Assembly (NCBI GenBank): GCA_030442055.1
Contig: JAUJEB010000013.1
Location: 98,577 to 162,576 of the forward strand
Length of the DNA: 64,000 bases
DNA from: Agaribacillus aureus
Lineage (GTDB): Bacteria > Bacteroidota > Bacteroidia > Cytophagales > Cyclobacteriaceae
Reading direction: 5' to 3'
In this document: piece by piece, positions 63,490 to 64,000 of the stretch
Layout of the letters: every line of letters starts with the position of its first letter
Position numbering within the stretch: the first letter of the stretch is position 1
The notes under the pieces: generated by a model
Databases searched by the model: none
What the model saw: the letters and a program-made list of their open reading frames with translations, nothing else
Told to the model about the DNA's origin: nothing
Position numbers and translations under genes: made by a program

Positions 63490-64000
63490 TGGCCATAAAT
63501 TTATTATATTATTGCAGGATAATGCAAAAGTAGTTAAGGTTCTTCCTGAAAAGCGTAACAAATGTTACGATGGTGTGGCTTAAACTGGTATTTCAGCTAT
63601 TTATTTGGTGGGTGTTCTTTTCTGTAGGATATAGCAATAGTGCGGTGGTTGATAATCTTCATTCATTGGTCCTGTTCATAGTTTTGTCCTCAAGCCGGAC
63701 AGGCTCTTACTTTTTGCATTGCCAAAAAAGCAAAAACGCTAGAAAATTTAAACTCGCTCCGCTCAAACAGTAAATTTTCGAAGAGTTATCCTCAACTATA
63801 CGTAGAATCCAAAATAAAAAAATAGAACTGGGAGTAGAATATAAAAAAGATAGAACTGGGCGTAGAATTTTCTCATAGCCGTCAAGTTAACTGAGACAAG
63901 TAGCAATAAAGGTCGAAAAAGGGGATTTTCCCCTTTTTTCTTTCTACGCTAAGGTAGGTGTGAGCTTTTTCGAAAATAGATCTTAACCATAGATTTATAC
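63490..64000. other. Terminal non-coding stretch with repeats and a hairpin
   Basis: No convincing gene. It contains a hairpin of GAAAATTTA/TAAATTTTC (63742-63779) within a stretch that resembles a dispersed Bacteroidota repeat ('AACTCGCTCCGCTCAAACAG'). Two near-identical 19-base copies, ATAGAACTGGGAGTAGAAT at 63822 and ATAGAACTGGGCGTAGAAT at 63850, are spaced 28 bases. A short hydrophobic frame at 63570-63773 overlaps these repeats and is probably not a gene. Confidence 0.5.
63916..63938. terminator. Bidirectional hairpin terminator
   Basis: AAAAAGGGGA and TCCCCTTTTT form a 10-base stem with a three-T loop. The flanking A and T runs let it act on both strands. It probably ends transcription from a gene beyond the right edge or from the left-hand region. 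Confidence 0.65.

Noticed and set aside
63570..63773. Plus-strand frame of 67 residues with a hydrophobic start
   Set aside because: It runs into a dispersed-repeat-like hairpin and has no family resemblance.

Overview
The window looks like the chromosome of a marine, polysaccharide-degrading Bacteroidota, probably a Cytophagales-type bacterium. The signs are a SusC-type TonB receptor, C-terminal type IX secretion sorting domains with 'YPNP' starts, large LuxR-type sensor-regulators, many lipoproteins, almost no Shine-Dalgarno sequences, and a family GH86 agarase/porphyranase next to a sulfatase. I found no rRNA, tRNA, CRISPR array or phage. The only mobile-type gene is a frameshifted REP-associated (Y1/IS200-like) transposase.

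Region 1 (1-29.4 kb) is a sulfated-galactan type locus. It holds the start of a SusC receptor (cut by the window edge), a beta-propeller/Y_Y_Y/LuxR regulator, a lipoprotein sulfatase, a TPR/LuxR regulator and a secreted GH86 enzyme. After the transposase remnant come a tight three-gene operon (Tat-exported enolase-superfamily dehydratase, NRAMP-like transporter, FAH-fold lipoprotein), a repeat-containing surface protein, two very large lipoprotein oxidoreductases with haem-c motifs (one carrying PA14 and DUF1080 domains), and a GHL10-NamZ-like fusion lipoprotein. A plausible reading is galactan cleavage outside the cell, sugar oxidation and dehydration in the periplasm, then uptake of sugar-acid products by the NRAMP-like carrier.

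Region 2 (28.9-37.4 kb) is mostly housekeeping and regulation: a 2H phosphoesterase, two copies of a ~195-bp repeat, a DUF1080 lipoprotein, DUF72, an AlkD-like DNA repair protein, a GyrI-like protein, a TfoX-like protein, a TolB-like propeller, a membrane AraC regulator with a Cys-rich metal-binding-like head, and an ECF sigma factor.

Region 3 (37.7-55.8 kb) is a second glycan locus with a LacI regulator. Ten genes lie on the minus strand: TIM-barrel isomerase, GH28, GH20, an (alpha/alpha)-barrel enzyme, a TonB receptor without SusD, a beta-helix T9SS protein, a lipocalin-like lipoprotein, a 962-aa CARDB protein, a second NRAMP-like transporter and a NagB-like deaminase. GH20 plus NagB-like suggests a glycan containing amino sugars, with GH28 suggesting uronic acid or galactose-type linkages.

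Region 4 (56-64 kb) holds a persulfide dioxygenase-rhodanese fusion with a 54-aa companion, a compact operon of a DyP peroxidase with two uncharacterised membrane proteins, and a SulP anion transporter.

The most striking observation is that both NRAMP-like transporters lack the metal-binding motifs of true NRAMPs, share a replacement signature, and both sit inside sugar-catabolic operons. They may be an uncharacterised class of sugar-acid or other organic solute carriers.
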